Numbered from the stretch's first letter, positions 12,493 through 47,365 are shown. The stretch is 64,000 bases of DNA from Hyperoplus lanceolatus (GCA_026929865.2 CM049405.1:16558001-16622000); one strand, 5' to 3'. Made by a program: numbers and translations. Notes: generated by a model from the sequence alone, not told the origin.

Positions 12493-15400
12493 ATGGCTCA
12501 GAAGGTACGTCTAAAATGATGTGTCTGTCGCAGGACATAAACAAACAGACTGTTAGTTTATTGTTGTTTTTACTTACTACACTGTGTTCCTGTTTTCCAG
12601 CCAAACGCTGAAGAAAGTGGAACATTAATTCCTTCCCAAAAAGATGCCAGAAAGTCAAGAAACTCAATGATATCTGCGTCTTTTAATTTTATCAATTCCA
12701 TTATAGGATCTGGAATCATAGGTAAATGCTCACTTCGCAATACAAGTAGTCCTCTCTGTAAATTGACTAACAACACATATTCATTAAATTGTATGCAATC
12801 AATTATATGAATTATGAATCATTGCCTTTGGAATATGTTTTTCAAACTCTTAATCTTAAGAGGATAAGGTAAAATAATCAGCTGCATTTGCTAATTTTTG
12901 TGCAACAAGGAGAAGCTTTCATACCGTTCCAGCCTGCGGTGGTAAAGCCTCCGTATCATATGACTAGCGCCTGTTGCCCCCATTCTCCCCATTAACTCCT
13001 TCATTCTCACAAATTGACCGGGTCCATTATGCAGCGTCACAAAACCACAAAAGAGCACAGACTCGGCATAGCATGTTCAGACTAAATAGTTACTTTTTTT
13101 AAATAAATTAATTGCACTTAAAAAGTGAAAATTCATTTTATCAAGGGTAAAAATATATTCTGTCTGCAAATGAGTGAAAAGCAATTATTTATTAATACGT
13201 ATTAATCATACTAATCCATACTTCTCTTGTTTCTTGCCATACTAATGCACCTTATTGTGTCTTACAGTAACACAATGTATTTTTGGTTGTGTCTTTCGTC
13301 TTAATTGTGCTCTAAATCTTTGTGCTATCTTGAGATCGTTTATTATTTTATTGAATTATTTAGCTGCAGTTATGTGTACACACCGTGTTTATTGATTTGT
13401 TTTATTCATTTCATGTGTCCAGGTTTACCATATGCACTGAGCCAAGCGGGCCTCCCCTTTGGCCTTCTGCTATTGATAGTTGTAGGGTTAATCACAGGTG
13501 AGTATGTTGAAGGTGTCATTATGAAAATGGAAATGTGAACTCGCCAAACGAACAAACTAAAAACATTATGTTTGCATTTCATGGCAGATTACTCAATCAT
13601 CTTATTAATCAAAGGAGGCAACCTATCAGGGACAAACAGTTATCAGTCACTGATGAAAAGCACATTCGGTTTCCCTGGATTTCTGATTTTATCTGCGCTG
13701 CAGTTCCTTTATCCTTTCATTGGTAAGTTTTTTAATGTTTTGAAAGGAGTTCACTTCAAATTAAACCATTGCATATACTGTAGCATTTAATGTATAATTC
13801 CCAGCATGGTCTGGCAATAGAAAATAAATAGCAAAAGCAGGATAGAATGGAATAAATGGAATAAGACTATTGTCTTATTCCATTTATTCCATTCTATCCT
13901 GCTTTTGCCATTTATTCTCTATTGTCCTCCATTTTCTCTCTCAGCCATGATCAGTTACAACATCACAACAGGCGACACACTGACCAAAGTATTTCAGAGA
14001 ATACCAGGAGGTATGATAACAGATAATAATCAAAGACTGCATGTACAATAAATGAAGTTCCTACATTGAAACCTATACAGTGCACTTCTTGGATAGTTCA
14101 AATGCTTCAAATGACTCATTACTGTTGTCATGTATTGTGTTTGCAGTTGGTCCGGATCACATACTTGCAGAGCGCCACTTTGTTATCTTGCTGACCACCA
14201 TTGCATTCACGCTGCCTCTGTCACTATATCGAAACATAGAGAGACTTGGGAAGGTACGTACGTCTGGTGATTGCACAGTTGTCAGTGTCATAAAGTGATT
14301 TCAAAGCTGCCTGTAAAACATCTGTGTGTGTTACCAGGTGTCCTTCCTGTCAATGGTGCTGACATTTACCATCGTCATCATTGTAATCATCAAAGCAGCA
14401 ACCCTTGGACCCCAAATGTATGAATGTATATTCTGTTACCATAGTGATTTTAATCAAATTTGTGCATGAAACATGGGGTTATTTTATTTTTTCTTACTGA
14501 ATACCCACCAACATTTTAGTATACAAACATAATCATGTGCTTTTGTGTTACGTGGTGACTAAATATGAATTTCCCTCTCTCTCTCTAGCCCCGCTACAGA
14601 GAATGCATGGGCTTTTGCAAAGTGGAATGCAATGCAGGCAGTTGGTGTCATGTCTTTTGGTGAGTTGATATTGATTCTGATGATGACGGAGATTGGCACC
14701 CCGTCTAAATATTTGTTCTACCTTTGGTAAATAACTGCACAACATCTCAAAAAGAATGTCTGTTGTCATCCCCCGTTTGAGTATGACGCTGTCCAGCAGT
14801 GCAACCTGAGGTCTGGGTCTTTTTCAGTCCACCAAGACCTTAACACACATTTCAGGATTATGTAAAGGAGGCTGTTTAGACGGGGATGTGCACACTCTTA
14901 GGAAAATATAGTGCTGTGAAGTCTGGTTTAAGGCAGGCACAGTTGGCAGTCTCTCACAGTCTCAAAGGGGGTACATTTTGCTCAATGTACCATTGAATCC
15001 AATCTCAAGTGAGGAAAGAGAGCCTCTTGGTTCATACAACAAGAAAACTACAACAAGGACATATTGTAGGCCAATATTCAAGTGTGTGCAAAGGTTCAGT
15101 CTATGCCCAATGCTCTAGTTGTACATGTATACTGAGATTCAAAAGGAGTTTTAAAGTTGAAGCAAATCATCAGAGGGCTTAAAGCTGTCGTTATTATGAG
15201 ATGTGATTTCATTTTGTGTGTTGATGAAACTCTTGCATGTGTGCCCCTATGTGTGTCTATAGCCTTTATATGCCACCACAACAGCTTTCTTATCTATGGT
15301 TCCTTGGAGCAGCCCACGCTGGCTAACTGGTCTCGGGTCACCCACGTGTCTGTAGGCTCTGCACTGATAATCAGTGCCGCATTTGCTGTGGCCGGCTATA

Positions 15401-15856
15401 CCACCTTCACCGGCTACACACAAGGTATCAGTGTTGAACTTCACGCCACTTGTTGTTGTTGATTTTCTAAGATCACAAATGTCTTGTCTTATTTTTTATC
15501 TTGTTTTTCCACTCTTCCAGGAGATGTTTTTGAGAACTACTGCCGAAATGATAACCTGGCAACATTTGGTCGCTTCTGTTTTGGCCTCAGCATAATAACC
15601 ACATTTCCACTGGAGTGTTTTGTGACACGAGAGGTAAGTGATACGTTCTCATGCGCCGAACCAAAGAATTTATCAGTTAAACGTTTGCATATGTGAGGGG
15701 AAAGTGGTACTGGGAGGATTTGAGCTTTTTGTAACAATATGAGCAGAAAGGGGAAGCTTGGCACTTTACACCCAATTTGCTCCCGCAGAGCTGCTCAGTG
15801 GGTAACATTAAACAATGTCAGCTGTAGAGGCTTGTCACTACTTGTCCCTGCACGGG

Positions 15857-15921
<65 letters not shown>

Positions 15922-16540
15922 GTGTGTGTGCGTGTGTGCATGTGGGTGTGTTATCCTAACTCAAATTTGCAAAAACAATGCATAATGGAGTATTATTATT
16001 TAAGGAAAAACCATTAATTTTCATGTATTCCTGTTTGTGCTCTCAGGTGGTGTCCAATGTCATTTGCAGCAGGGATCTTTCAAAAGCTGAACATGTGGCC
16101 ATCACGTTGCTCATAGTTGCATGTTGCACAGCGATGTCTTTGGCCTACGACTGTCTGGGAGTTGTGTTGACGCTGAACGTTAGTCATGTTTACTCATCAA
16201 GTCCACTACCTACCTACGTTCATTTGAGGTTATTGTGTATGTATTATGTATTATGAGTGTTTGTTTTGCCTGAATGGTTTTCTTCTCTGCTACCCTCCAG
16301 GGTGTCCTGAGTGCCACACCTCTCATCTTCATCATTCCATCTGCGTGCTACCTCAAACTCTCCTCCGGCCGCTGGTTCCACAGTGAAAACCTGATACCAA
16401 TCCTCTTGATATTGATCGGCTTGTTTGTCATGATCACCGGTTTGACCATGGCGGTCCTCTACCCTCAGGACTGTTCACATGGTGTGGAGATGTTCTACTG
16501 TGCAGACGCTAATGTAACCAGCACTGTAGCGCCTGTATGA
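12493..16540 (+). CDS. slc38a11: SLC38A11, putative sodium-coupled neutral amino acid transporter 11
   Basis: Multi-pass membrane carrier of the SLC38 (SNAT) / amino-acid auxin permease family; its substrate is poorly defined. Twelve coding exons: 12493-12504, 12601-12721, 13423-13497, 13588-13722, 13945-14010, 14147-14253, 14338-14417, 14589-14659, 15263-15424, 15521-15633, 16047-16178 and 16301-16540. They join in frame with GT-AG introns into 437 residues, close to mammalian SLC38A11. Diagnostic segments are NSIIGSGIIGLPYALSQAG near residue 35-55 (first membrane helix of SNATs) and AFICHHNSFLIYGSLEQP near residue 225. There are about 11 hydrophobic stretches. Exon 1 codes only MAQK. The last exon ends in a membrane segment and a short Cys-containing tail. 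Its position between scn and cobll1 matches mammals. The frame is intact throughout, so the gene looks functional. Confidence 0.95.
13815..13924. repeat. Near-perfect 53-bp inverted repeat (hairpin) in slc38a11 intron 4
   Basis: Arms 13815-13867 and 13872-13924 are reverse complements with two mismatches and a 4-nt loop (tatt). The hairpin ends 20 nt before exon 5 (13945), so it covers the usual branch-point zone. It could be a MITE, or could arise from a replication template switch. Confidence 0.9.
14660..15262 (+). other. slc38a11 intron 8
   Basis: About 600 bp without recognisable repeat or exon. Confidence 0.6.
15859..15940 (+). repeat. (GT)n microsatellite in slc38a11 intron 10
   Basis: About 80 bp of mostly pure GT, about 110 bp upstream of the exon 11 acceptor. 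Confidence 0.95.
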
Positions 16541-17175
16541 AATATGTGAACATCCGCCATTATTTAATCGTCTAAAACTTTTTTCTTCTTCTTTTTTAAA
16601 CCTATAGGGCAAACATGTTTTGTACATGGACAGCCCTGTCCATTTACTTATATGTACTAGATCTGGTGCTCTCTTTCCTAGTACATGCCATAATCTCCTT
16701 GTTCCAGTTAAGAGAAATTGTAATTTGACACAATGCAATTATATTTCTGAAACTAGTGTGTTTCCGACTTTGTGGCCACAGTTATGGGAATATATTTTCC
16801 TCTTTGAACATGTCAAGCCAGGGAACATAAAGAAATGTGATTGAGAAGAACTTAAGAAGCCTTCACAGAGCCCTGGCACATCTAAAATGGACTAGAATGG
16901 TGACTCTGAACTAGGCCTTATTGGCAAACATCAGTGGCCTACATCATTTAATGTTCTTATGGCTAAATAGGAGCTCATTGCTGCATCAAGGTTCCACAAA
17001 GTTTGCTCAAGCCTTCAGAGAAGAGATGTTAATGCCCATGGTTAAACAATGAGTTGTTTGGCAATCACATGTTATGTGGGTGTAATGTTGAGGTTTTCCA
17101 CTTACTTATGGAACAGTCTGTCTTGACATTTATGATTCTGCATTATTTGCATTAAAGATAAGGGCAAATTGAACT
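16541..17175 (+). other. slc38a11 3' UTR with polyadenylation signal ATTAAA
   Basis: After the stop at 16538-16540, the first plausible polyadenylation hexamer I see is the common variant ATTAAA at 17151-17156. The next gene's first coding exon begins only about 540 bp further on, so this interval also holds the cobll1 promoter. Confidence 0.5.
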
Positions 17176-17641
17176 CGTTTCCCAATCCAGCCACACGATG
17201 TCCCTGTAGACAAATGAAGCATTTATTAAAAGGAAGAAGGCTACAAAACAACAACGCAGATGTTTTCGACACGACTTATTTCAAAGTAAAATGAGTGGAT
17301 GTGTTTGTGTTACTTTTGAATGAATGGGGTATGTTCGGTGCTTGTGTTTTCTTGCCCTTGCATGTAAAGTTGAACACGCTACAGTTAAGCGCAACGGCTC
17401 CCTGGAGGGAAGGTAAACTGGATCTTGAGAGACGCCCCTCTTCTCTTGACACAGCTAAATGTTGCGATGCTGGGTCTTGGCTACACGGAGGACAGCTGGC
17501 ACGGTTAACGCTGTAAAAGGGTGACAATATGAGTTTGATAGCCTACCTCTGCGTTGTTTAAAAGGAGGAGATACATAGTTTACCACACTGGAGTGGTTTG
17601 CGCAAAAAAAGACGCTAGTCACGGAACTTCAGAGCGTAATC

Positions 17642-17713
17642 ATGGATCATTTATCCAAACAAAACATTTTTGTTGCAGTCCACAACTGTTAGGCTACCTT
17701 TTTTTGGAGACAG
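17642..17713 (+). promoter_or_regulatory. cobll1 5' leader with an upstream ORF
   Basis: An ATG at 17642 opens a 16-residue ORF that stops before the proposed cobll1 start at 17714. Whether it is transcribed in the leader depends on the unmapped transcription start. Confidence 0.3.
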
Positions 17714-40332
<22,619 letters not shown>

Positions 40333-40740
40333 AAGTGCCTTAATTCTTCTGACAATACATCATCTACTGTGAGTGAATTCCAATGTGATGCAATGTGATA
40401 TCATATAAATGTATCCACAACACATGCCTGAACAATTATTATATTGTGTTCTCTTCCAGGAGGAGCGTATCCTTTCTACTTTGAGTTCTCCAGAACCCTT
40501 CATGCCATGGCACGGACGCAGAAACTGTCTTTTGCATTACCTCTTTTGTTAGTCTCCAACGGTGTACATAAAATTATGTATTTTGCTAATTAATAATTTC
40601 TGTATTTTGTTTTATTTTCTCACAGTACTATCCTGCGTATTTTAATGCTTCTGTTTGATTTTGTGTGATGACTATCTTGCATTTAATGCATTACTGTTGT
40701 GAGTGAGCAAGAACCTTAAATGAGAGAAAAATAAAAAAGA
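40333..40740 (+). terminator. cobll1 3' UTR and polyadenylation signal
   Basis: AATAAA lies at about 40730, 400 nt past the stop. A possible intron (gtgagt near 40369, acceptor ending at 40459) falls in this UTR. If exon 12 were instead spliced directly to 40460, the frame would stay open for 31 more codons (EERILSTLSSPEPFMPW...). Confidence 0.5.
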
Positions 40741-41598
40741 TAAATTATTAGACAGATTTCCACAATATTACGGGGTTTATTTAGAAAATGTATTATCTAA
40801 ATAATACTGGATGTGTTGGGCGGACCAGATCTGACCTATGGTACTTAAATGCTCCTGCGATTACACATCAGATTTATATTTAAGTATTACAGAGTTTTTG
40901 ATTAAGCTGTATTCAGAAATGCACTGATGTTGCACAGTACACCTGTTGTTTTTGTTAAGCAGTGTCATTACGAATAAAGCTTTTATCATTCCAGCTGTCT
41001 TTATTAATGTCATTGCCTTATGTGGGTTCAGAAATGATGCAACCCACCCTGCATAAATTGATGAACTCTGATCCCGTTGAATAGACTGCAGCCTGTTACT
41101 CGCAACAGGTAGAAGGTGATCACAGTTTCTGACGCAAAGCACGTTACAGTAGAGCACCTGTGCTCTGTTGCGTGTGCGTGAGTTTCATTCCCCACCGGAG
41201 CAGCGTGTTGTCAGTTGAGGACCAGGTTGGGAGGTTATAAATTGGAGTCCACTCGAAAGGGCACAAGGTAAGAACACCTGGCCGAAATAAACAAACAAAT
41301 TTAACCTGAGGTCTGTCATTTCAAACCAAACAGGTGTGTCTGTCGGTTAAATATTGTGTAGAAGGATCAGGAAGGACTGCGGTGGATTTATTTTGCACCG
41401 TGACTTTTCAGTATTAACTCTTTCTCCCGGCTAAAAACATGTTTCAACATGTGTAACCTACTACAAAGCGTCTGTAGATGAACGTTACAGACTTCAAGTG
41501 ACGGTAATGTCCTAACCATAGCAGGACACCGAGACAGTTAAGTTTTCCTCGACTCTCTAGTATTTCGCAATACAGTTGCAATATACTCAGCTGTTGAA
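40741..41598. other. Intergenic region after cobll1
   Basis: No gene recognised. A TATAAAT sequence occurs near 41237, but nothing downstream suggests a transcript. Confidence 0.4.
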
Positions 41599-41865
41599 AC
41601 GACGCTGAAGTTGGCAGCTGATTCGCAGCAGCCGTTTCGGCAGTTAAGGAAAAGTTAAGGGATTCTTAAGGAGCGGTGGAGCGACTGATTCTCCGTTGTT
41701 TAACCTCCTAAATCGCCGCGGTAAAGCCACATTAATTAGTCTAGATTATCTAAGAGAGTCTAACCATTCTTTAAAAACAGTTTAAAATTGATGTAACCTT
41801 TATTAAGTTTGTTTAAAAGAAAGAGAGGGGAGATCAAATTGCTTTTTTTTGCATCTGGACCACAT

Positions 41866-42951
41866 TAGAACTAGTCCTGATTGAAAACCACTGCACCTAG
41901 ACTCTTCAAATCTGGACTAGAATATCACAGTGAGGCTATAGATTATAGAAAACATAGTTTTTGATTTGTGAAACTTTTACCCTATCTGTGAAAATGCAAT
42001 AAAGGCACATGTCAACGCTTTTTTGGGGTCTAGACCGCATTAGAACTGGTCCTGATTGAAAACCACTGCACATAGACTCTTCAAATCTCGACTAGATTAT
42101 CATAGTGAGGCTATAGATTATAGAAAACATAGTTTCTGATTTGTGAAACTTTTATTCTATTTGTGAAAATGCAAAGAATGCACATTTTAATGGTTTTTAC
42201 GGGTCTAGGCCGCATTAAAACTGGTCCTGATTGAAAACCACTGGACCTAGACTCTTCAAATCTCGACTAGATTATCATAGTGAGGCTATAGATTATGGAA
42301 AACATAGTTTTTAATTTGTGAAACTTTTTTCTATTTGTGAAAATTAAATAAAGACACATGTCAACGCTTTTTTGGGGTCCAGACTGCATTAGAACTGGTC
42401 CTGATTGAAAACCACTCCACCTAGACTCTTCAAACCTGGACTAGATTATCACAGAGAGGCTATAGATTATAGAAAACATAGTTTCTGATTTGTGAAACTT
42501 TTTTTCTATTTGTGAAAATGCAATAAAGGCACATGCCAAGGTTTTTTTGGGGTCTAGACCGCATTAGAACTGGTCCTGATTGAAAACCACTGCACCTCGA
42601 CTCTTTAAATCTCGACTAGAATATCACAGTGAGGCTATAGATTATCGAAAACATAGTTTCTGATTTGTGAAACTTTTTTTCAATTGGTGAAAATGCAAAG
42701 AATGCACATTTTAATGGTTTTTAGGGGTCTAGACCGCATTAGAACTGGTCCTGATTGAAAACCACTGCACCTAGACTCTTCAAATCTGGACTAGATCATC
42801 ACAGAGAGGCTATGGATTATAGATAACATACTTTCTGATTTGTGAAACTTTTTTTCTATTTCTGAAAATGCAATAAAGGCACATGTCAAGGCTTTTTTGG
42901 GGTCCAGACCGCATTAGAACTGGTCCTGATTGAAAACCACTACACCTAGAC
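41866..42951 (+). repeat. Subterminal array of a ~175-bp repeat, left arm (about six copies)
   Basis: The motif gaactggtcctgattgaaaa recurs about every 175 bp, near 41868, 42043, 42218, 42391, 42565, 42741 and 42915. Two subtypes exist, differing at the unit junction (cacatgtcaacgctttttt versus cacattttaatggttttta). About two to three inverted copies are present at 45470-45850. Confidence 0.9.
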
Positions 42952-43958
42952 TCAACAAGAGAAAGAGCAGGTTTCAGCCTTCACAATCGACAGAGTTCCT
43001 GGGCATTTGTTTGGATGCCAAATCAGGAACTCTTTTTTTTGACGTTGGCGAGACAGGCCGCCCTCAGGGCGTGCTTGTCCCAGTTTCGTTTGGTGGCCAG
43101 AGTGACCTGGAGATTCAGCCTCGACTCTTTGGGTTAATGGCAGCCACAGTGCACATCATGTCCATTGCCCTTCTGAACATGCGCCCAGTGCAGCGTAGCC
43201 TCCTGAGCCTGGGTCTTTGTCCACAGAGAGATCTGCATGCCAGAGTGTTGGTTTCACGCAGACTGCACATAGCTCTCCGCTGGTGGGAGGAACCAGCCAA
43301 TTTAGCACGGGGCAATGCACTGGGGCCGTTGTTGCGTCGCCAGGTGGTGTCTGCCGACTTCTTCCTGGTAGGCTGGGGAGCCGTACACAAGGGTCATGGC
43401 ATTAGTGGCCAATGGCACGGACCCTGGTTGACACAGCACATCAATCAGTTGGAATTGCAGGCTATCCATTTAGCTCTTTTGCACTTCCTGCCAGAGCTGG
43501 AAAAGCGCCATGTACTGGTAAGGACAGACAGAACAGCGGCATACATAAACAGGCAGGGGGGCCTGGGTTCCCCGCGCCTTTGCAGATTGGCTCAGATAAT
43601 ATGAGAGTGGGCGTATCCACGATTCAAGTCCCCAGGGCGATGCACGTGCCGGGTCAGGTGAACCTTGCGGCGGATCGGCTCTCCAGAGGGGGACCCCTCC
43701 CCGGGGAATGGAGACTGCATCCGGAGGTCGTGAGCGATATCTGGGAGTGCTTTGGTACAGCCACAGCCGATCTCTTCGCCTCGAGGGAGACAGCTCACTG
43801 TCCCCTCTTTTTCTCCATGAAAAGGGGCGATCCTCACTTGGGCACGGATGCCATTGCACACCAGTGGTCACAAGGCCTCCTGTATGTCTTCCCTCCCTTC
43901 ACCTTCCTTCATACACTTCTACAGAGAGTTCAGGTGGAAGAGGTGAGCCTCATCCTGG

Positions 43959-43969
<11 letters not shown>
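42952..43969 (+). pseudogene. DIRS-type retroelement remnant: end of reverse transcriptase and RNase H
   Basis: A frame from about 42955 reads STEFLGICLDAKSG, then RNase H-like sequence with QLELQAIHLALLHF and VLVRTDRTAAYINRQGG. The frame shifts near 43560-43600, and the other frame continues with VNLAADRLSRGGPLPGEW and LFASRETAHCPLFFS, typical of fish DIRS elements. The catalytic reverse-transcriptase core is missing. The copy is non-functional. Confidence 0.8.
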
Positions 43970-44000
<31 letters not shown>

Positions 44001-44020
44001 CTTTATTGATCCCTTGGGAG
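43961..44020. repeat. (GATA)n tract with LINE-type 3' tail inside the DIRS remnant
   Basis: About 10 GATA units followed by ctttattgatccc, the reverse complement of a common fish LINE 3' end (…ataaag plus tetranucleotide). It interrupts the DIRS coding region, so it is probably a tiny 5'-truncated LINE insertion. Confidence 0.6.
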
Positions 44021-44790
44021 TGTTCCTTCAGCTGGCCCCAGATGATCTGGTTCTCAGCGATTGCACCCCTCCTTCAGGGACACCCGTGGGAGCTCCCGGG
44101 TCGGCTGGACCTCCTGTCTCAGGTCCACGGGACTCTCTTTCATCCTTTTCCCCAGGGTCTCCGGCTTTGGGCCTGGCCCCTGAGAGGGCCGGGTTTCTAG
44201 CTATGGGGTTGCCCCAGTCTGTGGTTAGCACTCTACAAGGAGCCCGGGCTCCATCAACGAGGGCGGCATACGCTTATCGTTGGGGAGGGTTTCAATCATG
44301 GTGCAAATCGAGACAGGTGGATCCCCTCGCCTGCACGGCCCATGACATTCTCCAGTTCCTCCAGGAAATGTTGGAGGTGGGCAAATCTCCCTTGACATTG
44401 AGGGGAATAGTGGCAGCCATAAAGGCAGCCCGTGTTGGACCTCGGAAGCTGGCAGAAGGCTGTTGCAACCTTATTGCTCAGTTTCTTAGAGGTGCTCGTA
44501 GGGTTACTCCACATCGCAGAAGGCCAGCTGTCCCCCTATGGGATTTGGAGGTGGTGCTGTCGGCCTTGCAGAATGTGCCATTCGAGCCCCTGGATAGAGC
44601 TAGGCTACAATGGTTTTCTCTCAAGACAGCGTTTTTGATCGCAATTGTGTCTGCTAAGAGAATGGAAGAGCTGCATGCTCTTTCAGTGCATGAGGACTGC
44701 TGCCGCTTCTTGCCAGGTGGTGCTGGGCTCAATGCAGCAGGACGGTGCGCGTTTGGGCTAGGCCATCTACCCATTCATGGCTGGCTTTAG
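44021..44790 (+). pseudogene. DIRS tyrosine recombinase remnant
   Basis: A frame of about 250 codons reads STRAAYAYRWGGFQSWCKSR (core-binding region) and then LKTAFLIAIVSAKRMEELHA, which carries the first catalytic Arg region of tyrosine recombinases. The frame leaves family-like sequence after CCRFLPGG, so the C-terminal H-x-x-R and Tyr boxes are absent. DIRS elements use this enzyme, not an integrase, to insert circular DNA. Confidence 0.8.
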
Positions 44791-45055
44791 GGTCTTGCAG
44801 GGCCAGCTTAGCCTTGGTAGCGTCTGGCGCCTTGGCGATGGGTGTGTACATAATGTATAATTGTAAATAGTTCCTTTATACTGGGCACATGGGTGAACAC
44901 TCTGGTGGTGGTGACGTGTCATTCGAACTCAACTACCTTTTTTTATCTAGGCTCCCGCAGGAGCAGCTGGGTCTGCTTGGTTTCCTCGCGGTGTGCCTTA
45001 CAGAAGTCCCCGTACATATGGAATATGTAGGGTGGAGAGATAGTCTTGACACGAT

Positions 45056-45320
45056 AGAGAACGGTTGGTTACGTTGTAACCCAGGTTCTCTGAGTGGAGA
45101 GACTATCTCTCCAGCCAAGATGCCGCTCAGAAACGCTTTCCAATCAAAGTTCAAACCTAAGAGGCCACGCATGCGTCTAGCTTATATAGCCACGGCTGGC
45201 CAATCATGCGTGGCCGCCACAAGTGATGTGTCTTAAAGAGTATCCACGTCAACTATGTAAGGTGGAGAGATAGTCTCTCCACTCAGAGAACCTGGGTTAC
45301 AACGTAACCAACCGTTCTCT
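45056..45320. repeat. Perfect 58-bp inverted repeat, DIRS terminal/internal repeat region
   Basis: Arms 45056-45113 and 45263-45320 appear to be exact reverse complements, containing ggttacgttgtaacccagg. They bracket about 150 bp. DIRS elements have inverted terminal repeats and internal complementary regions, so this is probably that structure. Its perfection contrasts with the decayed coding region beside it. Confidence 0.75.
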
Positions 45321-45420
45321 GCATGTCACTCCCCTCTCTGCATGTCACTCCCCTCTCTGCCCCATTTCAACTCTGTCTCTACACTGTCAATAAAGCATAA
45401 AAATGCCCAAAAAATATCTT
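45321..45420 (+). mobile_element. SINE 3' fragment
   Basis: ctgcatgtcactcccctctc is repeated twice, then tcaataaagcataaaaatgc and an A-rich tail. A related tail is at 60220-60320. This is a common percomorph SINE 3' end; the tRNA-like head is missing here. Confidence 0.5.
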
Positions 45421-46372
45421 TAAAACACAAAATAGAAAAAAACAAATATAAAGACATCAGCTTCAATCAGGACCAGTTCTAATGCGGTCTGGACCCCTAA
45501 ACACCATTAAAATGTGCATTCTTTGCATTTTCACAGATAGGGTAAAAGTTTCACAAATCAGAAACTATGTTTTATATAATCCATAGCCTCACTGTGATAT
45601 TCTAGTCCAGATTTGAAGAGTCTAGGTGCAGTGGTTTTTCAATCAGGACCAGTTCTAATGCGGTCTGGACCCCAAAAAAGCGTTGACATGTGCCTTTATT
45701 GCATTTTCACAGATAGGGTAAAAGTTTCACAAATCAGAAACTATCTTTTCTATAATGTATAGCCTCACTGTGATATTCTAGTCCAGATTTGAAGAGTCTA
45801 GGTGCAGTGGTTTTCAATCAGGACCAGTTCTAATGTGGTCCAGATGCAAAAAAAAGCAGTGAAATCTCCCCTCTCTAACTTTTAAACAAGCTTAATAAAG
45901 GTTACATCAATTGTAAACTGTTTTTAAAGAATGGTTAGCCTCTCTTAGATAATCTAGACTAATTAATGTGGCTTTACCGCGGCGATTTAGGAGGTTAAAC
46001 AACGGAGAATCAGTCGCTCCGCAGCTCCTTAATAATCCCTTAACTTTTCCTTAACTGCCGAATCGGCTGCTGCGAATCAGCTGCCAACTTCAGCGTCGTG
46101 CTGTTGAAACCAGGTTGAAACACACCGAGGTCGTGCTTTCTCCCCACGGGATACGAGGGCAGGCAAACCTTCCCGACATTCTTAATTGTTTTCAACAAAT
46201 TAGCCTACCATAATATATATGCAACAGATCAGAATAAAACGCCGTGAAGTGTTGAATTTGACACCGTATTTTAATTTCAATGCCATTAATAACTCAATTT
46301 CCTTAAGAAGCATACATATTTTCACATGAGCTCAGTTATTTTAACAGATCAATAATGGCATCAGAACACCTC

Positions 46373-46562
46373 ATTAAAGGAAGTGGATTCAGCAATTCTG
46401 GAGAATACCTGTCATCAAAATCAGTAAATATCTCTAATGAGCCGATACCTGTCAGTACAGTGTTTAGGCTCTGTAAATGGTCATGTTTCCAGCTATGATG
46501 TGCCTCTTTGTTTACATATCTGTTTACAGAGCCTAGGAAGTGATTTAACACTGGATTTTCTG
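46373..46562. mobile_element. MITE family M, partial copy
   Basis: Begins ttaaaggaagtggattcagc, and later carries acagagcctagg and taacactgga, as in the other copies; the right terminal repeat is missing. Confidence 0.6.
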
Positions 46563-47365
46563 ATTACAACTTAAGCCTATGTCACCAAGTGGTCTTCGTT
46601 AAAACTAAGCTCTTCTGAAAACAGCCAGGAGACAACTAATTTAAACTCTATCGCAATAGCTTATATCCTTGGACTTGTTCAGCATCTTGACAACTTACTG
46701 GAAAGCACCAGCCTGCAATTTCAAATGGGACCGTTGTCTTTGCTTCTCCATAATACTTTATAACGTGCAATTTTCACATTAAGTTAAAGTGAGAAATAGC
46801 AGCCCCTGGCAGCAATAAAGCTTACTCAAAAAACACAAATGAGTATTCTTGCAAGTAGTTAGAAAGGACACAATCACTGCTGACTCACGCAATAAAGTTG
46901 CTAGCCTGAATCTCGTCTGTAAAGCACATGTGTTAACCAACCGCCCAACCCTCTCCCTGTAGTTTCCAACAGCTGCCGTGCCTCTCTCCTTTGCATTCCA
47001 CGTAAGCCATTCGGCAGAGTGCACAAACGTTGTAACCTTTCCATTTCATTAGATGGATAATATGCGTTGAGCTGAACTGGACAGTTGTGGCTTGAATAAA
47101 ATTATCTTTAGCGTGGAACATTTTAGCACACTATGCCATTTTTTCCACCCTCCTTGAAGTTGCAGCAACAATATAACCTGTGCCTGTTGCAAATCATATA
47201 TCTGACAGTTCCTCCTAATACTGTCCAAAGTGAGACATTTCTGTTTATATTACATGATGTCCATAGCCAGAATGACCAGAACTACACAGTATTGCTTTAA
47301 CTTGAGTCCCAATCAGCAGTTCCACCTTCCTCCACAGTGAGGCTCATCAAGCCAAGGAGAGGGGA

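Larger units (their letters stand above)
41599..46099. mobile_element. 4.5-kb terminal-inverted-repeat transposon with 9-bp duplication (MULE-like composite)
   Basis: The left end ACGACGCTGAAGTTGGCAGC and the right end (its complement) begin inverted repeats that continue for several hundred bases on each side (about 41599-42000 versus 45700-46099). Immediately outside is the direct repeat gctgttgaa (41590-41598 and 46100-46108). Long inverted repeats with a 9-bp duplication point to the Mutator superfamily. The arms run into arrays of a 175-bp repeat. The centre is not a transposase but foreign cargo: a decayed DIRS retroelement and a SINE tail. Confidence 0.8.

Noticed and set aside
41866-42951. 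Regularly spaced repeats resembling a CRISPR array
   Set aside because: The 175-bp unit has no unique spacers and lies inside a eukaryotic transposon.
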